DNA of 60,118 bases from CAZEQK01 sp964514395 (GCA_964514395.1 CAZEQK010000019.1:1-60118); one strand, 5' to 3'. Shown: positions 24,828 to 35,553, numbered from the stretch's first letter. Notes: a model not told the origin generated them from the sequence alone. A program made the numbers and translations.

Positions 24828-26900
24828 TTAGCCTTGATTTTTCTCTACAATACTTTCTGCAATACTCTTAGGTACTTCTTCATAGTGATCAAAGTGCATG
24901 GAATAGTTACCACGACCTTGTGTTCTTGAACGTAAGGATGTAGCATAACCAAACATTTCAGCTAACGGTACAAATGCACGAATATTTTGTGCACCTGCTA
25001 CAGATTCCATTCCTTCAATACGTCCTCGACGTGAGTTAAGATCCCCCATAACATCACCCATATACTCTTCAGGCACAACTACCTCTACCTTCATAACAGG
25101 CTCTAGAAGTACAGGGTCACATTTTGATTTTGCAGCTTTAAGTGCCATTGAACCAGCAATTTTAAACGCCATTTCAGAGGAGTCAACATCATGATAAGAA
25201 CCATCAACAATGGTAGCCTTGATATCAATTGCTTGATATCCAGCTAATAAGCCATTTTGCATTGATTCTTCGATACCATTTTGTACTGCTGGAATGTATT
25301 CTCTTGGAACAACACCACCAACAATCTTGTTAACAAATTCAAAGCCTTTTCCTCTTTCTAATGGTTCAAACTCAACCCATACATGTCCATATTGACCACG
25401 ACCACCAGATTGACGGATAAACTTACCTTCCACCTTCGCAGATTTACGAATAGTTTCCTTGTAAGCAACCTGAGGAGCACCAACATTAGCTTCTACTTTA
25501 AACTCACGCTTTAAGCGATCAACAATGATATCTAGATGTAGCTCACCCATACCAGCAATAATGGTTTGACCTGTCTCTTCATCAGTGTTTGTTCTAAAAG
25601 TAGGATCTTCTTCAGCTAATTTTGCTAGAGCCATCGACATTTTATCTTGGTCTGCTTTTGTTTTAGGTTCTACGGATAAACGAATAACAGGCTCTGGGAA
25701 AACCATGGATTCAAGAATAATTGGATCTTTTTCATCACAAAGGGTATCACCAGTTCCAGTGTCTTTTAAACCAACACCAGCAGCAATATCGCCAGAATAT
25801 ACAATATCTATTTCTTCTCTGTGATTTGCATGCATTTGTAGGATACGACCCATTCTTTCGCGTTTATCCTTTGTCGAGTTAAGAATATAGGAACCAGAAT
25901 TTAATGTCCCTGAATAAACACGGAAAAATGTCAACTTACCCACATAAGGGTCTGTCATAACTTTAAATGCTAGTGCAGAAAACGGTCCATTGTCATCTGC
26001 CATTCTTTCAGCTTCAGATTCATCTGGTAAATGACCTTTAATAGCAGGTACATCAAGAGGAGATGGTAAATAGTCAATGACAGCATCAAGCATTAACTGA
26101 ACACCCTTGTTTTTGTATGAAGAACCACATAGCACAGGGAAGATTTCAACAGCAATGGTTCCTTTACGAAGTGCTGCTTTAATCTCATTGTTCGTGATTT
26201 CTTCTCCTTCTAAGTACTTCATCATTAGGTCTTCATCTAGTTCTGCAACTGACTCAACTAATTTACTTCTCCATTCAACTGCTAAATCCTTTAGTTCAGC
26301 TGGAATTTCACGAGCTTCATTACGTGTTCCTAAATCGTCCACATAATAAAATGCCTGCATTTCTATTAAATCAATAATTCCTTCAAATGTATCTTCTGCA
26401 CCAATTGGTAGTTGAATAGGAACAGGCTTCGCTTTCAATCGATCCTGAATCGTTTTCACTGAATTCAAGAAATCCGCACCAATAATGTCCATTTTATTAA
26501 CATAAACAATACGAGGTACGCCATATGTTGTCGCCTGACGCCAAACTGTCTCAGTTTGTGGTTCAACACCACTTTTAGCATCTAATACGGTAACAGCTCC
26601 GTCCAATACACGTAATGAACGTTCAACCTCAACCGTAAAATCTACGTGTCCAGGAGTATCGATGATATTGATTCGATAGCCCTTCCATTGTGCAGTAGTC
26701 GCAGCAGAAGTGATTGTAATTCCTCTTTCTTGTTCTTGCTCCATCCAGTCCATAGTTGCAGCACCTTCATGCACTTCTCCTATTTTATGAGTACGACCGG
26801 TATAAAAGAGAATACGTTCTGTTGTCGTTGTTTTTCCTGCATCAATATGAGCCATGATACCAATATTACGTGTATTATTCAAGGAGAATTCTCTTGCCAT
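24828..26900 (-). CDS. fusA: Elongation factor G
   Basis: EF-G catalyses translocation and, with RRF, ribosome recycling. The 690-aa five-domain GTPase has G1 AHIDAGKTTTTER, G2 RGITITSAATT, G3 DTPGHVDF, G4 NKMD and the domain IV tip region VWVEFEPLERGKGFEF. AAGGAGAAATAAAT precedes the ATG. It lies between rpsG and tuf in the str operon. No truncation; the sequence looks like the canonical housekeeping copy. Confidence 0.98.
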   Translation of the reverse strand: MAREFSLNNTRNIGIMAHIDAGKTTTTERILFYTGRTHKIGEVHEGAATMDWMEQEQERGITITSAATTAQWKGYRINIIDTPGHVDFTVEVERSLRVLDGAVTVLDAKSGVEPQTETVWRQATTYGVPRIVYVNKMDIIGADFLNSVKTIQDRLKAKPVPIQLPIGAEDTFEGIIDLIEMQAFYYVDDLGTRNEAREIPAELKDLAVEWRSKLVESVAELDEDLMMKYLEGEEITNNEIKAALRKGTIAVEIFPVLCGSSYKNKGVQLMLDAVIDYLPSPLDVPAIKGHLPDESEAERMADDNGPFSALAFKVMTDPYVGKLTFFRVYSGTLNSGSYILNSTKDKRERMGRILQMHANHREEIDIVYSGDIAAGVGLKDTGTGDTLCDEKDPIILESMVFPEPVIRLSVEPKTKADQDKMSMALAKLAEEDPTFRTNTDEETGQTIIAGMGELHLDIIVDRLKREFKVEANVGAPQVAYKETIRKSAKVEGKFIRQSGGRGQYGHVWVEFEPLERGKGFEFVNKIVGGVVPREYIPAVQNGIEESMQNGLLAGYQAIDIKATIVDGSYHDVDSSEMAFKIAGSMALKAAKSKCDPVLLEPVMKVEVVVPEEYMGDVMGDLNSRRGRIEGMESVAGAQNIRAFVPLAEMFGYATSLRSRTQGRGNYSMHFDHYEEVPKSIAESIVEKNQG

Positions 26901-26941
26901 ATTTATTTCTCCTTTCTAAATTAGATTAGTTATTTATTATA

Positions 26942-27412
26942 TTACCAACGGTAGTGAGCAAATGCTTTATTAGCTTCAGCCATTTTGTGTGTATCTTCAC
27001 GCTTCTTTACTGATGAGCCTGTGTTGTTAGCAGCATCAATAATTTCATTTGCCAATCTTTCTTCCATTGTTTTTTCTCCACGAAGTCTCGAATAATTAAC
27101 AAGCCAACGCAAGCCTAAAGTAGTACGGCGTTCTGGTTTAACCTCAATAGGTACTTGATAGTTAGCACCACCAACACGGCGAGCTTTTACTTCAAGTACA
27201 GGCATAATATTTTTTAATGCTTGATCAAAAATCTCCATTGGGTCCTTTCCAGTACGTTCTCTTACTGTGTCAAAGGCATTATATAGAATTTTTTGAGATA
27301 CACTCTTTTTACCATCTACCATCATACGATTTATTAAACGAGTAACAAGTTTACTATTATAAATCGGATCAGGTAAAACATCTCTGCGAGTTACAGGTCC
27401 TTTACGTGGCAT
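26942..27412 (-). CDS. rpsG: 30S ribosomal protein S7
   Basis: S7 initiates assembly of the 30S head and contacts E-site tRNA. The 156-aa protein starts MPRKGPVTRRDVLPDPIYNS and contains the signature VTRLINRMMVDGKKSVSQKI plus the hairpin region NYQVPIEVKPERR. GGAGGGTGAAGA is the ribosome site. It lies 45 bp after rpsL. Confidence 0.98.
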   Translation of the reverse strand: MPRKGPVTRRDVLPDPIYNSKLVTRLINRMMVDGKKSVSQKILYNAFDTVRERTGKDPMEIFDQALKNIMPVLEVKARRVGGANYQVPIEVKPERRTTLGLRWLVNYSRLRGEKTMEERLANEIIDAANNTGSSVKKREDTHKMAEANKAFAHYRW

Positions 27413-27457
27413 TCTTCACCCTCCTTTACATCATACTATTGAATCTTAGTTGATTTA

Positions 27458-27877
27458 TTATTTCTTCTCTTTTGGACGTTTTGTACCATATTTAGAACGA
27501 CTTTGCATACGATTCTGTACTCCTGCTGTATCTAAAGCACCACGAACAATATGATATCGAACTCCAGGTAAATCTTTAACACGACCTCCACGAACTAACA
27601 CAACACTATGTTCTTGTAAGTTATGACCGATACCAGGAATATAAGCAGTAACCTCAATTCCATTAGTTAAACGTACACGAGCATACTTACGAAGCGCGGA
27701 GTTTGGTTTCTTAGGAGTCATTGTACCTACACGAGTACAAACACCACGTTTTTGAGGTGAACTTAAATTCGTTTGTTCTTTCTTAAAGCTGTTAAACCCT
27801 TTTTGTAAGGCTGGTGCGGTAGATTTTTCTACTTTAGTTTTACGTCCTTTGCGAACTAACTGATTTATTGTTGGCAT
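27458..27877 (-). CDS. rpsL: 30S ribosomal protein S12
   Basis: S12 sits at the decoding centre and controls accuracy. I start at MPTINQLVRKGRKTKVEKST (27877), behind GGAAGGAGGTGG; an upstream ATG lacks such a site. The 139-aa protein carries TMTPKKPNSALRKYARVRL with Lys56 and GGRVKDLPGVRYH with Lys101 (B. subtilis numbering). Both are the wild-type, streptomycin-sensitive residues. First gene of rpsL-rpsG-fusA-tuf. Confidence 0.98.
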   Translation of the reverse strand: MPTINQLVRKGRKTKVEKSTAPALQKGFNSFKKEQTNLSSPQKRGVCTRVGTMTPKKPNSALRKYARVRLTNGIEVTAYIPGIGHNLQEHSVVLVRGGRVKDLPGVRYHIVRGALDTAGVQNRMQSRSKYGTKRPKEKK

Positions 27878-27958
27878 TTCGCCACCTCCTTCCAATTTCA
27901 AGCCCACAGTTCCAGGTGGTTCATAATTCTCCAAAATAAATTGCATGGCAAACCTCTA

Positions 27959-27978
27959 AGCCATATAGTTATATGGCT
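27959..27978 (-). other. Perfect hairpin between rplGB and rpsL
   Basis: AGCCATAT (27959-27966) and ATATGGCT (27971-27978) form an 8-bp perfect stem with a 4-nt loop. On the minus strand it is not followed by a T-run, so it is unlikely to be a simple terminator. It lies 80 nt before the rpsL start and may be an RNA structure for S12 regulation or processing. Confidence 0.45.
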
Positions 27979-27985
27979 AGACGTT

Positions 27986-28249
27986 TCACCTTGCAATCTT
28001 ATCTTCCATTAAAGCAACTGAAGATGCTCCGACATCGATTCCACACGCTTTTCCAAGTTTCCTCATAGAATCAACATAATATACATTTAAATTATTCTCT
28101 TTACATATCTGAATAATTTTTGATGTAAGCTTATTATCTGCATCTTTTGCTATTATGACCTCCTGAGCTAATCCTTGCTCAACGGCTTTTATTGTCTGTT
28201 TCACTCCTACAGAAAAGTGCTTAGCCTGTTTTACTTTTTCATAAGACAT
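27986..28249 (-). CDS. rplGB: L7Ae-family kink-turn-binding protein (YbxF type)
   Basis: This 87-aa protein belongs to the L7Ae/L30e/S12e family that binds RNA kink-turns. Visible features are the helix-rich fold, GVKQTIKAVEQGLAQEVIIA and DVGASSVALMED, and conserved position between rpoC and rpsL in Bacillales. B. subtilis YbxF binds kink-turns such as those in SAM riboswitches in vitro, and its cellular role remains unclear. The start follows a weak GGAGGATGCAAAAAA site. Confidence 0.88.
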   Translation of the reverse strand: MSYEKVKQAKHFSVGVKQTIKAVEQGLAQEVIIAKDADNKLTSKIIQICKENNLNVYYVDSMRKLGKACGIDVGASSVALMEDKIAR

Positions 28250-28328
28250 TTTTTTGCATCCTCCAAAGAACAGGATTTATGCACACTCAGATATGTTAAC
28301 ATCTTCAAAAAATAATGTCAATCTTTTT

Positions 28329-31300
28329 TTATGGCTGTACTTCTACAGTTTCTTCTTCAACTGCTTCATCTGCTTTTTCTTTAACGTTTAAAACGTTTTT
28401 AATATTACGGTACCTTGTAAGGCCAGTTCCCGCAGGAATTAGTTTACCGATGATCACATTTTCTTTAAGTCCTAGTAACTTGTCAACCTTACCTTTTATT
28501 GCTGCTTCTGTTAAAACCCTCGTTGTTTCTTGGAAGGAAGCAGCAGATAAGAAGGAATCAGTTTCTAAGGAAGCTTTCGTAATCCCTAATAATATAGGCC
28601 TTGCTATTGCTGGTTCTTTGGCATTTATAAATGCTTGTTTATTCGCTTCTTCATATTCAAAAATGTCAATCATTGAACCTGGAAGCATCTCAGTACCGCC
28701 ACTTTCAACAATGCGAACTTTTCTTAGCATCTGACGCACCATAATTTCAATATGTTTGTCATTAATTTCTACACCCTGTAGTCGATAAACTCTTTGAACT
28801 TCCTGAAGAATATAATTTTGTACTCCTCTTAATCCTTTAACCTTTAGCATTTCTTTTGGATCTATGGAGCCTTCTGTTAATTCGTCTCCAGCGTCTACTT
28901 TTTTATTTAAAGCTACTTTTATTCTTGAACCAAATGGTACAGAATAAAGTTTTGTTTCTGTATCACCAGTTACTTCAATTTCTCTTCGATCCTTATTTTC
29001 TCGAATGTCGGTAACTTCACCATCAATTTCTGAAATGATTGCTTGACCCTTAGGATTCCTTGCTTCAAATAACTCTTGAATACGAGGTAAACCTTGAGTG
29101 ATGTCATCACCAGCAACACCACCGGTATGGAAGGTTCTCATTGTTAACTGAGTACCAGGTTCTCCAATGGATTGGGCTGCTATCGTTCCTACAGCTTCAC
29201 CAATTTCAACACCCTTACCAGTTGCTAAGTTACGGCCATAGCATTTTTTACAAACACCATGATGTGCTCGACAGCTTAACACAGATCTAACTGTTAATTC
29301 TTTTATACCTGCATCAATAATCACTTCTGCTAAATCTTCATCAATTAATTCATCATGGTCGACAATAACCTCGTCCGTTTCAGGATGACGAATTGTTGCA
29401 AACGCATATCTGCCAACGATTCGATCATATAAGTTTTCGATTACTTCATTACCATCTTCTATACTAGTAACGATTAAGCCTTTATCTGTTTTACAATCAT
29501 CTTCACGAACAATTACATCCTGTGCTACATCAACTAATCGTCGAGTTAAGTATCCTGAATCTGCTGTACGTAAAGCAGTATCTGCAAGTCCTTTACGAGC
29601 ACCATGAGTAGATATAAAATATTCTAATACAGTAAGACCTTCACGGAAGTTAGATTTAATTGGTAACTCAATAATACGACCTGATGGGGCTGCCATCAAT
29701 CCACGCATTCCAGCTAATTGAGTAATCTGTGATACGTTACCACGGGCACCAGAGTTAGCCATCATATAAATAGAGTTAAATTTATCCAATGAATTCATTA
29801 GTACATCGGTAATATCATCCTTGGCTTTACTCCAAACAGAAATAACTCGATCATACCGTTCATCATCTGTAATAAGGCCTCGTCGATATTGTTTAATGAC
29901 ATTTTGGACCTTCTCCTCAGCACTATTGAGAATTTCATCTTTTTCTTGAGGAACGATAACATCTGATACTGCAATAGTAATACCTGCTTTTGTTGAGTAA
30001 GTAAAACCAAGCTCCTTAATTCTATCTAATATCACTGAGGTTTCCGTCGTATGGAATCTTCTGAACGTCTCTGCGATAATAGAACCAAGATAACCTTTTT
30101 TCACAGCCCCTCTATTAGGTAAGTTCTTAATGAATTCCATTAAATCTGTACCTTTATCATAGATGAAATAGTCATCCGGAGTACCATTTATTAAATTCTC
30201 CTTCGTTGGAGCATTTATATAAGGAAACTCTGGTGGGAAAATTTCATTAAAAATTATTTTACCTATCGTTGTAGCAATTAAAGCAGCTTGTTGTTTTTCA
30301 GTAAAGGATTTTTTCTTTAAGACCTTTACAGGAATGATTACTCGCGCATGTAGTGTAGCATATTTGTTTTGATATGCAGCAATCGCTTCTTCAGGACTAT
30401 GGAAGATCATCCCTTCTCCTGTGTCACCCTCTTTTTCTATGGTCAAGTAATAACTACCTAGAACCATATCCTGTGATGGTGTAACAACCGGCTTCCCATC
30501 CTTAGGGTTTAAAATATTATTAGAAGCAAGCATTAATAATCTTGCTTCTGCTTGAGCTTCAGCAGATAACGGAACATGAACTGCCATTTGGTCTCCATCA
30601 AAGTCAGCATTATAAGCAGTACATACTAATGGATGAAGTTTAATTGCACGCCCTTCGACCAAGATAGGCTCAAATGCCTGTATTCCTAACCTATGCAATG
30701 TCGGAGCTCTATTTAATAATACTGGATGTTCCTTAATCACTTCTTCAAGTACATCCCAAACCTCAGGACTTACTCTTTCTACTTTTCTTTTTGCACTTTT
30801 AATATTATGAGCTATATTTTTGTTTACTAATTCTTTCATCACAAATGGTTTAAATAATTCTAAAGCCATTTCCTTTGGTAAACCACACTGGTACATCTTT
30901 AGGTTTGGACCAACCACAATAACCGAACGCCCTGAATAGTCTACCCGTTTTCCTAATAAATTCTGACGAAAACGCCCCTGTTTTCCTTTTAACATGTGGC
31001 TTAAAGATTTTAATGGACGATTTCCTGGACCTGTTACAGGTCTTCCTCTTCTACCATTATCAATTAACGCATCAACCGCTTCTTGTAACATCCTTTTTTC
31101 ATTTTGAACAATGATATCAGGTGCACCTAGGTCTAATAATCTCTTCAGACGATTATTACGGTTAATTACCCTTCGATATAAATCATTTAAGTCAGATGTA
31201 GCAAATCTACCTCCGTCTAATTGAACCATCGGACGTAGTTCTGGAGGAATGACTGGTAAGACATCTAGTACCATCCAATAAGGATCATTACCAGAATTTC

Positions 31301-31946
31301 TGAATGCCTCTATAATTTCTAAACGTTTAATAATACGATTTCTTCTTTGACCCTGAGCAGTAAGTAATTCTTCTTTTAATACTCCCACTTCTTTATCTAA
31401 GTCAATTTCTTCTAATAACCTTTTAATTGCCTCTGCACCCATACCAGCAGAAAAGCTATGACCATATTTTTCTCGGTAGGTTCTATACTCTTTCTCCGAT
31501 AATAGTTGTTTCTTTTCTAATGGAGTATCTCCAGGATCTGTAACAACATAAGATGCAAAGTAGATTACTTCTTCTAGTGACCTTGGAGACATATCTAGTA
31601 CTAAACCCATTCTGCTAGGAATACCTTTAAAATACCAAATATGCGATACTGGAGCTGCAAGCTCAATATGACCCATTCTTTCTCGTCTAACCTTGGATCT
31701 TGTCACTTCCACTCCACAACGATCACAAACTACACCTTTATATCTTACACGCTTGTACTTACCACAATGACATTCCCAGTCCTTTGTTGGACCGAAGATT
31801 TTCTCACAAAAGAGACCTTCTTTTTCAGGCTTTAATGTACGGTAATTAATCGTTTCTGGTTTTTTAACCTCACCAAAAGACCAAGATCTTATTTTTTCCG
31901 GAGAAGCTAAACCAATTTTCATAAATTCAAAATTATTTACATCCAT
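28329..31946 (-). CDS. rpoC: RNA polymerase beta' subunit
   Basis: Beta' carries the catalytic Mg site and clamp of RNA polymerase. From ATG 31946 the product is 1205 aa; a TTG one codon upstream (spacing about 8 from GGGAGG) is an equally good start and mirrors the B. subtilis TTG start. Visible features are the N-terminal zinc site (CHCG...CDRC), the active-site motif NADFDGDQMAVH, and the second zinc cluster CRAHHGVCKKCYG. The bridge helix/trigger-loop region contains the trigger-loop motif TMRTFHTGGVAG. The 47-bp gap from rpoB indicates co-transcription. The Glu-rich C-terminus is typical. Confidence 0.98.
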   Translation of the reverse strand: MDVNNFEFMKIGLASPEKIRSWSFGEVKKPETINYRTLKPEKEGLFCEKIFGPTKDWECHCGKYKRVRYKGVVCDRCGVEVTRSKVRRERMGHIELAAPVSHIWYFKGIPSRMGLVLDMSPRSLEEVIYFASYVVTDPGDTPLEKKQLLSEKEYRTYREKYGHSFSAGMGAEAIKRLLEEIDLDKEVGVLKEELLTAQGQRRNRIIKRLEIIEAFRNSGNDPYWMVLDVLPVIPPELRPMVQLDGGRFATSDLNDLYRRVINRNNRLKRLLDLGAPDIIVQNEKRMLQEAVDALIDNGRRGRPVTGPGNRPLKSLSHMLKGKQGRFRQNLLGKRVDYSGRSVIVVGPNLKMYQCGLPKEMALELFKPFVMKELVNKNIAHNIKSAKRKVERVSPEVWDVLEEVIKEHPVLLNRAPTLHRLGIQAFEPILVEGRAIKLHPLVCTAYNADFDGDQMAVHVPLSAEAQAEARLLMLASNNILNPKDGKPVVTPSQDMVLGSYYLTIEKEGDTGEGMIFHSPEEAIAAYQNKYATLHARVIIPVKVLKKKSFTEKQQAALIATTIGKIIFNEIFPPEFPYINAPTKENLINGTPDDYFIYDKGTDLMEFIKNLPNRGAVKKGYLGSIIAETFRRFHTTETSVILDRIKELGFTYSTKAGITIAVSDVIVPQEKDEILNSAEEKVQNVIKQYRRGLITDDERYDRVISVWSKAKDDITDVLMNSLDKFNSIYMMANSGARGNVSQITQLAGMRGLMAAPSGRIIELPIKSNFREGLTVLEYFISTHGARKGLADTALRTADSGYLTRRLVDVAQDVIVREDDCKTDKGLIVTSIEDGNEVIENLYDRIVGRYAFATIRHPETDEVIVDHDELIDEDLAEVIIDAGIKELTVRSVLSCRAHHGVCKKCYGRNLATGKGVEIGEAVGTIAAQSIGEPGTQLTMRTFHTGGVAGDDITQGLPRIQELFEARNPKGQAIISEIDGEVTDIRENKDRREIEVTGDTETKLYSVPFGSRIKVALNKKVDAGDELTEGSIDPKEMLKVKGLRGVQNYILQEVQRVYRLQGVEINDKHIEIMVRQMLRKVRIVESGGTEMLPGSMIDIFEYEEANKQAFINAKEPAIARPILLGITKASLETDSFLSAASFQETTRVLTEAAIKGKVDKLLGLKENVIIGKLIPAGTGLTRYRNIKNVLNVKEKADEAVEEETVEVQP

Positions 31947-31993
31947 CAAAGGGCAAACCTCCCTTAAATTCTGGCACAATTATCCTCATATTA

Positions 31994-34900
31994 TTAATCT
32001 TCATTAGCTTCAAGGTTTAAGGTTAATTTATCAGTATTGTTGTTATCTTCATCATCAAGCTCTTTCATTTCTATTTCCTCTTCATCCCCAGATAAGATTT
32101 TTACATCCATACCTAAGCTTTGTAGCTCTTTGATTAATACTTTAAATGATTCTGGAACCCCTGGTTCTGGAACATTTTCACCTTTAACGATTGCCTCGTA
32201 GGTCTTCACACGTCCAATGACATCATCCGATTTAACCGTTAGTATCTCTTGTAGTGTGTAAGCTGCTCCATATGCCTCTAGTGCCCATACCTCCATCTCC
32301 CCGAAGCGTTGTCCACCAAATTGAGCTTTACCTCCAAGTGGCTGCTGGGTTACTAAAGAGTAAGGCCCAGTGGAACGAGCATGTATCTTATCATCGACCA
32401 TGTGTGCCAACTTAATCATATACATAACACCTACGGTAACTCTTCTTTCAAACGGATCACCTGTTCGACCATCGTAGAGAATAGTCTTTCCGTCTCGATC
32501 AAAACCAGCTTCTTCTAAAGCATCAAATACATCATGCTCCCTCGCTCCATCAAAAACAGGGGTAGCGACATGTATTCCTAAAGCTTTTGCTGCCCATCCT
32601 AGATGTACTTCGAGCACCTGACCAATGTTCATCCGCGATGGAACTCCAAGAGGATTTAATACAACATCGACCGGTGTACCATCAGGTAAAAACGGCATAT
32701 CTTCCTCTGGTAAGATCCTGGCAATAACACCTTTATTACCATGTCTTCCTGCCATTTTATCTCCCTGCGAAATTTTTCTCTTTTGAGCGATATAAACACG
32801 AACTAACTGATTTACACCAGGTGGTAATTCATCACCGTTTTCTCTAGTAAATACCTTCACATCAACTACAATACCATCTGTACCATGTGGCACTTTTAAT
32901 GATGTATCCCGTACTTCTCGGGCTTTTTCACCAAATATAGCATGTAATAAACGTTCCTCAGCTGTAAGTTCAGTTACTCCTTTTGGTGTAACCTTTCCTA
33001 CTAAAATATCCCCTGCTCTAATTTCTGCCCCTATACGAATAATACCACGTTCGTCTAAGTTCTTCAGAGCTTCCTCACCAATATTCGGAATATCTCTAGT
33101 AATCTCTTCTGGTCCAAGTTTTGTATCACGAGCTTCAGATTCATATTCTTCTATATGAATGGAAGTATATACATCTTCTTTTACTAATTTTTCACTTAAT
33201 AATATAGCATCCTCGTAGTTATATCCTTCCCAAGTCATAAAGGCTACAACTACATTACGTCCAAGTGCTATTTCACCCATTTCAGTTGAAGGACCATCAG
33301 CTACAATATCTCCAACCTTCACCTGTTCTCCAGCTTTAACAATCGGTCTTTGATTCACACATGTCCCTTGATTTGATCTTTGGAACTTGTGCAGCTTGTA
33401 CCTTACTAAGTCTCCATCAACTAATCTTCCATCTATTTTTTTCTGCGTTCTTATCACTATCTCTCGTGCATCAACACGTTCAATGACACCTTCATGCTTG
33501 GAAACAATACAAACCCCTGAATCCTTTGCAGCTTTATGTTCCATACCCGTCCCAACAAATGGTGATTGCGGTACTAACAGCGGAACTGCCTGACGTTGCA
33601 TGTTTGAACCCATCAAAGCACGGTTTGAGTCATCATTTTCTAAAAATGGTATCATCGCCGTAGCAACAGAAACTACCTGTTTTGGCGAAACATCCATAAA
33701 ATCAACACGATCTCTATCAACTATTAAATTTTCATCTTTATATCTCGCAACTACTTCTTCATTAATAAAACTACCATCATCATCAAGCTTAGCATTTGCT
33801 TGTGCAATGACATAGTTATCTTCTTCATCAGCAGTAAGATATACGATTTGCTCCGTAACAGCATCCTTATCTGGATCTACTTTACGATAAGGAGTTTCTA
33901 TAAAGCCGTATTCATTAACTCGAGCAAACGATGATAAGGAGTTAATTAGACCAATATTCGGTCCCTCAGGCGTTTCAATCGGACACATTCTACCATAATG
34001 AGAATGATGTACATCACGCACTTCAAATCCAGCTCTTTCCCTCGTTAAACCACCAGGGCCCAATGCACTTAAACGCCTTTTATGAGTTAATTCTGCAAGA
34101 GGATTGGTTTGGTCCATAAATTGAGAAAGCTGACTGCTACCAAAAAACTCTTTCATTGCTGCTATCACAGGTCTTATATTAATTAATGCTTGTGGGGTAA
34201 TCATGTTTGCATCTTGTATGGACATTCTTTCCCTTACTACTCTTTCCATTCGAGATAATCCAATCCTGAATTGGTTTTGTAGTAACTCTCCTACTGAACG
34301 AAGACGACGATTACCAAGGTGATCAATATCATCTGTACTACCGATGCCATATAATAAGTTAATAAAATAACTTATCGAAGAAATAATATCAGCTGGGGTA
34401 ATATGTTTAACTGTTTTATCTACCACCCGGTTAGATAATGCTTTAACAATTTGACCATCTTCTGTAGGTGAAAAAATATTTATGATTTGAAGAGGAATCG
34501 TTTCATCTAGAACGCCACCTCTTGGCTCATAATCAACAAAATTCACGCCATCCTCAATAAAAGGTAAAATCTTATCGAGTAATCTACGGTCAACAACTTG
34601 ACCTGCTTCTGCAATAATCTCTCCAGTTTTAGAATCAACTAATGTTTCTGCAAGTCGTTGGTTAAATATTCTATTCTTGATATGCAGCTTTTTATTAATT
34701 TTATAACGACCCACATCTGCTAAATCATATCTTTTTGGATCGAAAAATCTTGAAACTAATAGACTTTTTGCATTTTCAACAGTTGGAGGTTCTCCTGGAC
34801 GAAGACGTTCATAAATTTCTATCAACGCTTTTTCGGTTGACTCCGTATTATCCTTGTCTAAAGTGTTTCTAATAAACTCGTTATCGCCTAATAAATCGAT

Positions 34901-35518
34901 GATTTCAGCATCTGAACTAAAACCAAGTGATCTTAATAAAACAGTGACAGGGAGTTTTCTAGTACGATCAATCCTGACGTAGATAATATCCTTCGCATCT
35001 GTTTCTAATTCTAACCAAGCTCCTCTATTAGGAATAACAGTGGAAGTATAAGTCTTCTTGCCGTTCTTATCTATTTTAGTGCTAAAATAGACGCTAGGTG
35101 ATCTTACCAACTGACTTACAATAACTCTTTCTGCCCCGTTAATAATGAAGGTACCTGTTTCGGTCATTAATGGGAAATCACCCATAAATACCTCTTGTTC
35201 CTTCACTTCTCCTGTTTCTTTGTTGATTAATCTTACTTTCGCTCTTAAAGGAGCAGCGTAAGTAACATCACGCTCCTTCGATTCTTCAACCGAATATTTC
35301 GGTTCCCCTAAACTGTAATCAAAAAATTCCAAAATAAGGTTACCCGTAAAATCTTGAATTGGCGAAATATCTCTAAACATTTCTCGTAAACCAATATCAA
35401 GAAACCACTGATAAGAATTGATTTGAATCTCGATTAGATTTGGTAGATCTAATACTTCTTTAATTCTTGCATAGCTTCTTCGTTGTCTTTTGCCTAATTG
35501 TACAAGATGACCCGCCAA
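31994..35518 (-). CDS. rpoB: RNA polymerase beta subunit
   Basis: Beta forms the other half of the polymerase catalytic cleft. The start is probably TTG at 35518 (MAGHLVQLGKRQRRSYAR), 6 nt from AAGGGGTG and equivalent to B. subtilis MTGQLVQYG; GTG at 35527 overlaps that site. The product is 1174 aa. The rifampicin region reads GSSQLSQFMDQTNPLAELTH followed by KRRLSALGPGGL, the wild-type rifampicin-sensitive sequence. The C-terminus is Glu/Asp-rich like other Bacillales. A hairpin and two possible promoters lie in its leader. Confidence 0.98.
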   Translation of the reverse strand: MAGHLVQLGKRQRRSYARIKEVLDLPNLIEIQINSYQWFLDIGLREMFRDISPIQDFTGNLILEFFDYSLGEPKYSVEESKERDVTYAAPLRAKVRLINKETGEVKEQEVFMGDFPLMTETGTFIINGAERVIVSQLVRSPSVYFSTKIDKNGKKTYTSTVIPNRGAWLELETDAKDIIYVRIDRTRKLPVTVLLRSLGFSSDAEIIDLLGDNEFIRNTLDKDNTESTEKALIEIYERLRPGEPPTVENAKSLLVSRFFDPKRYDLADVGRYKINKKLHIKNRIFNQRLAETLVDSKTGEIIAEAGQVVDRRLLDKILPFIEDGVNFVDYEPRGGVLDETIPLQIINIFSPTEDGQIVKALSNRVVDKTVKHITPADIISSISYFINLLYGIGSTDDIDHLGNRRLRSVGELLQNQFRIGLSRMERVVRERMSIQDANMITPQALINIRPVIAAMKEFFGSSQLSQFMDQTNPLAELTHKRRLSALGPGGLTRERAGFEVRDVHHSHYGRMCPIETPEGPNIGLINSLSSFARVNEYGFIETPYRKVDPDKDAVTEQIVYLTADEEDNYVIAQANAKLDDDGSFINEEVVARYKDENLIVDRDRVDFMDVSPKQVVSVATAMIPFLENDDSNRALMGSNMQRQAVPLLVPQSPFVGTGMEHKAAKDSGVCIVSKHEGVIERVDAREIVIRTQKKIDGRLVDGDLVRYKLHKFQRSNQGTCVNQRPIVKAGEQVKVGDIVADGPSTEMGEIALGRNVVVAFMTWEGYNYEDAILLSEKLVKEDVYTSIHIEEYESEARDTKLGPEEITRDIPNIGEEALKNLDERGIIRIGAEIRAGDILVGKVTPKGVTELTAEERLLHAIFGEKAREVRDTSLKVPHGTDGIVVDVKVFTRENGDELPPGVNQLVRVYIAQKRKISQGDKMAGRHGNKGVIARILPEEDMPFLPDGTPVDVVLNPLGVPSRMNIGQVLEVHLGWAAKALGIHVATPVFDGAREHDVFDALEEAGFDRDGKTILYDGRTGDPFERRVTVGVMYMIKLAHMVDDKIHARSTGPYSLVTQQPLGGKAQFGGQRFGEMEVWALEAYGAAYTLQEILTVKSDDVIGRVKTYEAIVKGENVPEPGVPESFKVLIKELQSLGMDVKILSGDEEEIEMKELDDEDNNNTDKLTLNLEANED

Positions 35519-35553
35519 GCTTTTCACCCCTTAAAACCAGAGTAGTAAAATAC

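Noticed and set aside
28315..28734. 139-codon plus-strand open frame with Ser-rich translation
   Set aside because: Antisense to the 3' end of rpoC; the Ser richness arises from reverse-reading of the rpoC codons.
34080..34200. Possible rifampicin-resistance change in rpoB
   Set aside because: The cluster reads SSQLSQFMDQTNPLAELTHK and then RRLSALGPGGL, the wild-type sequence.
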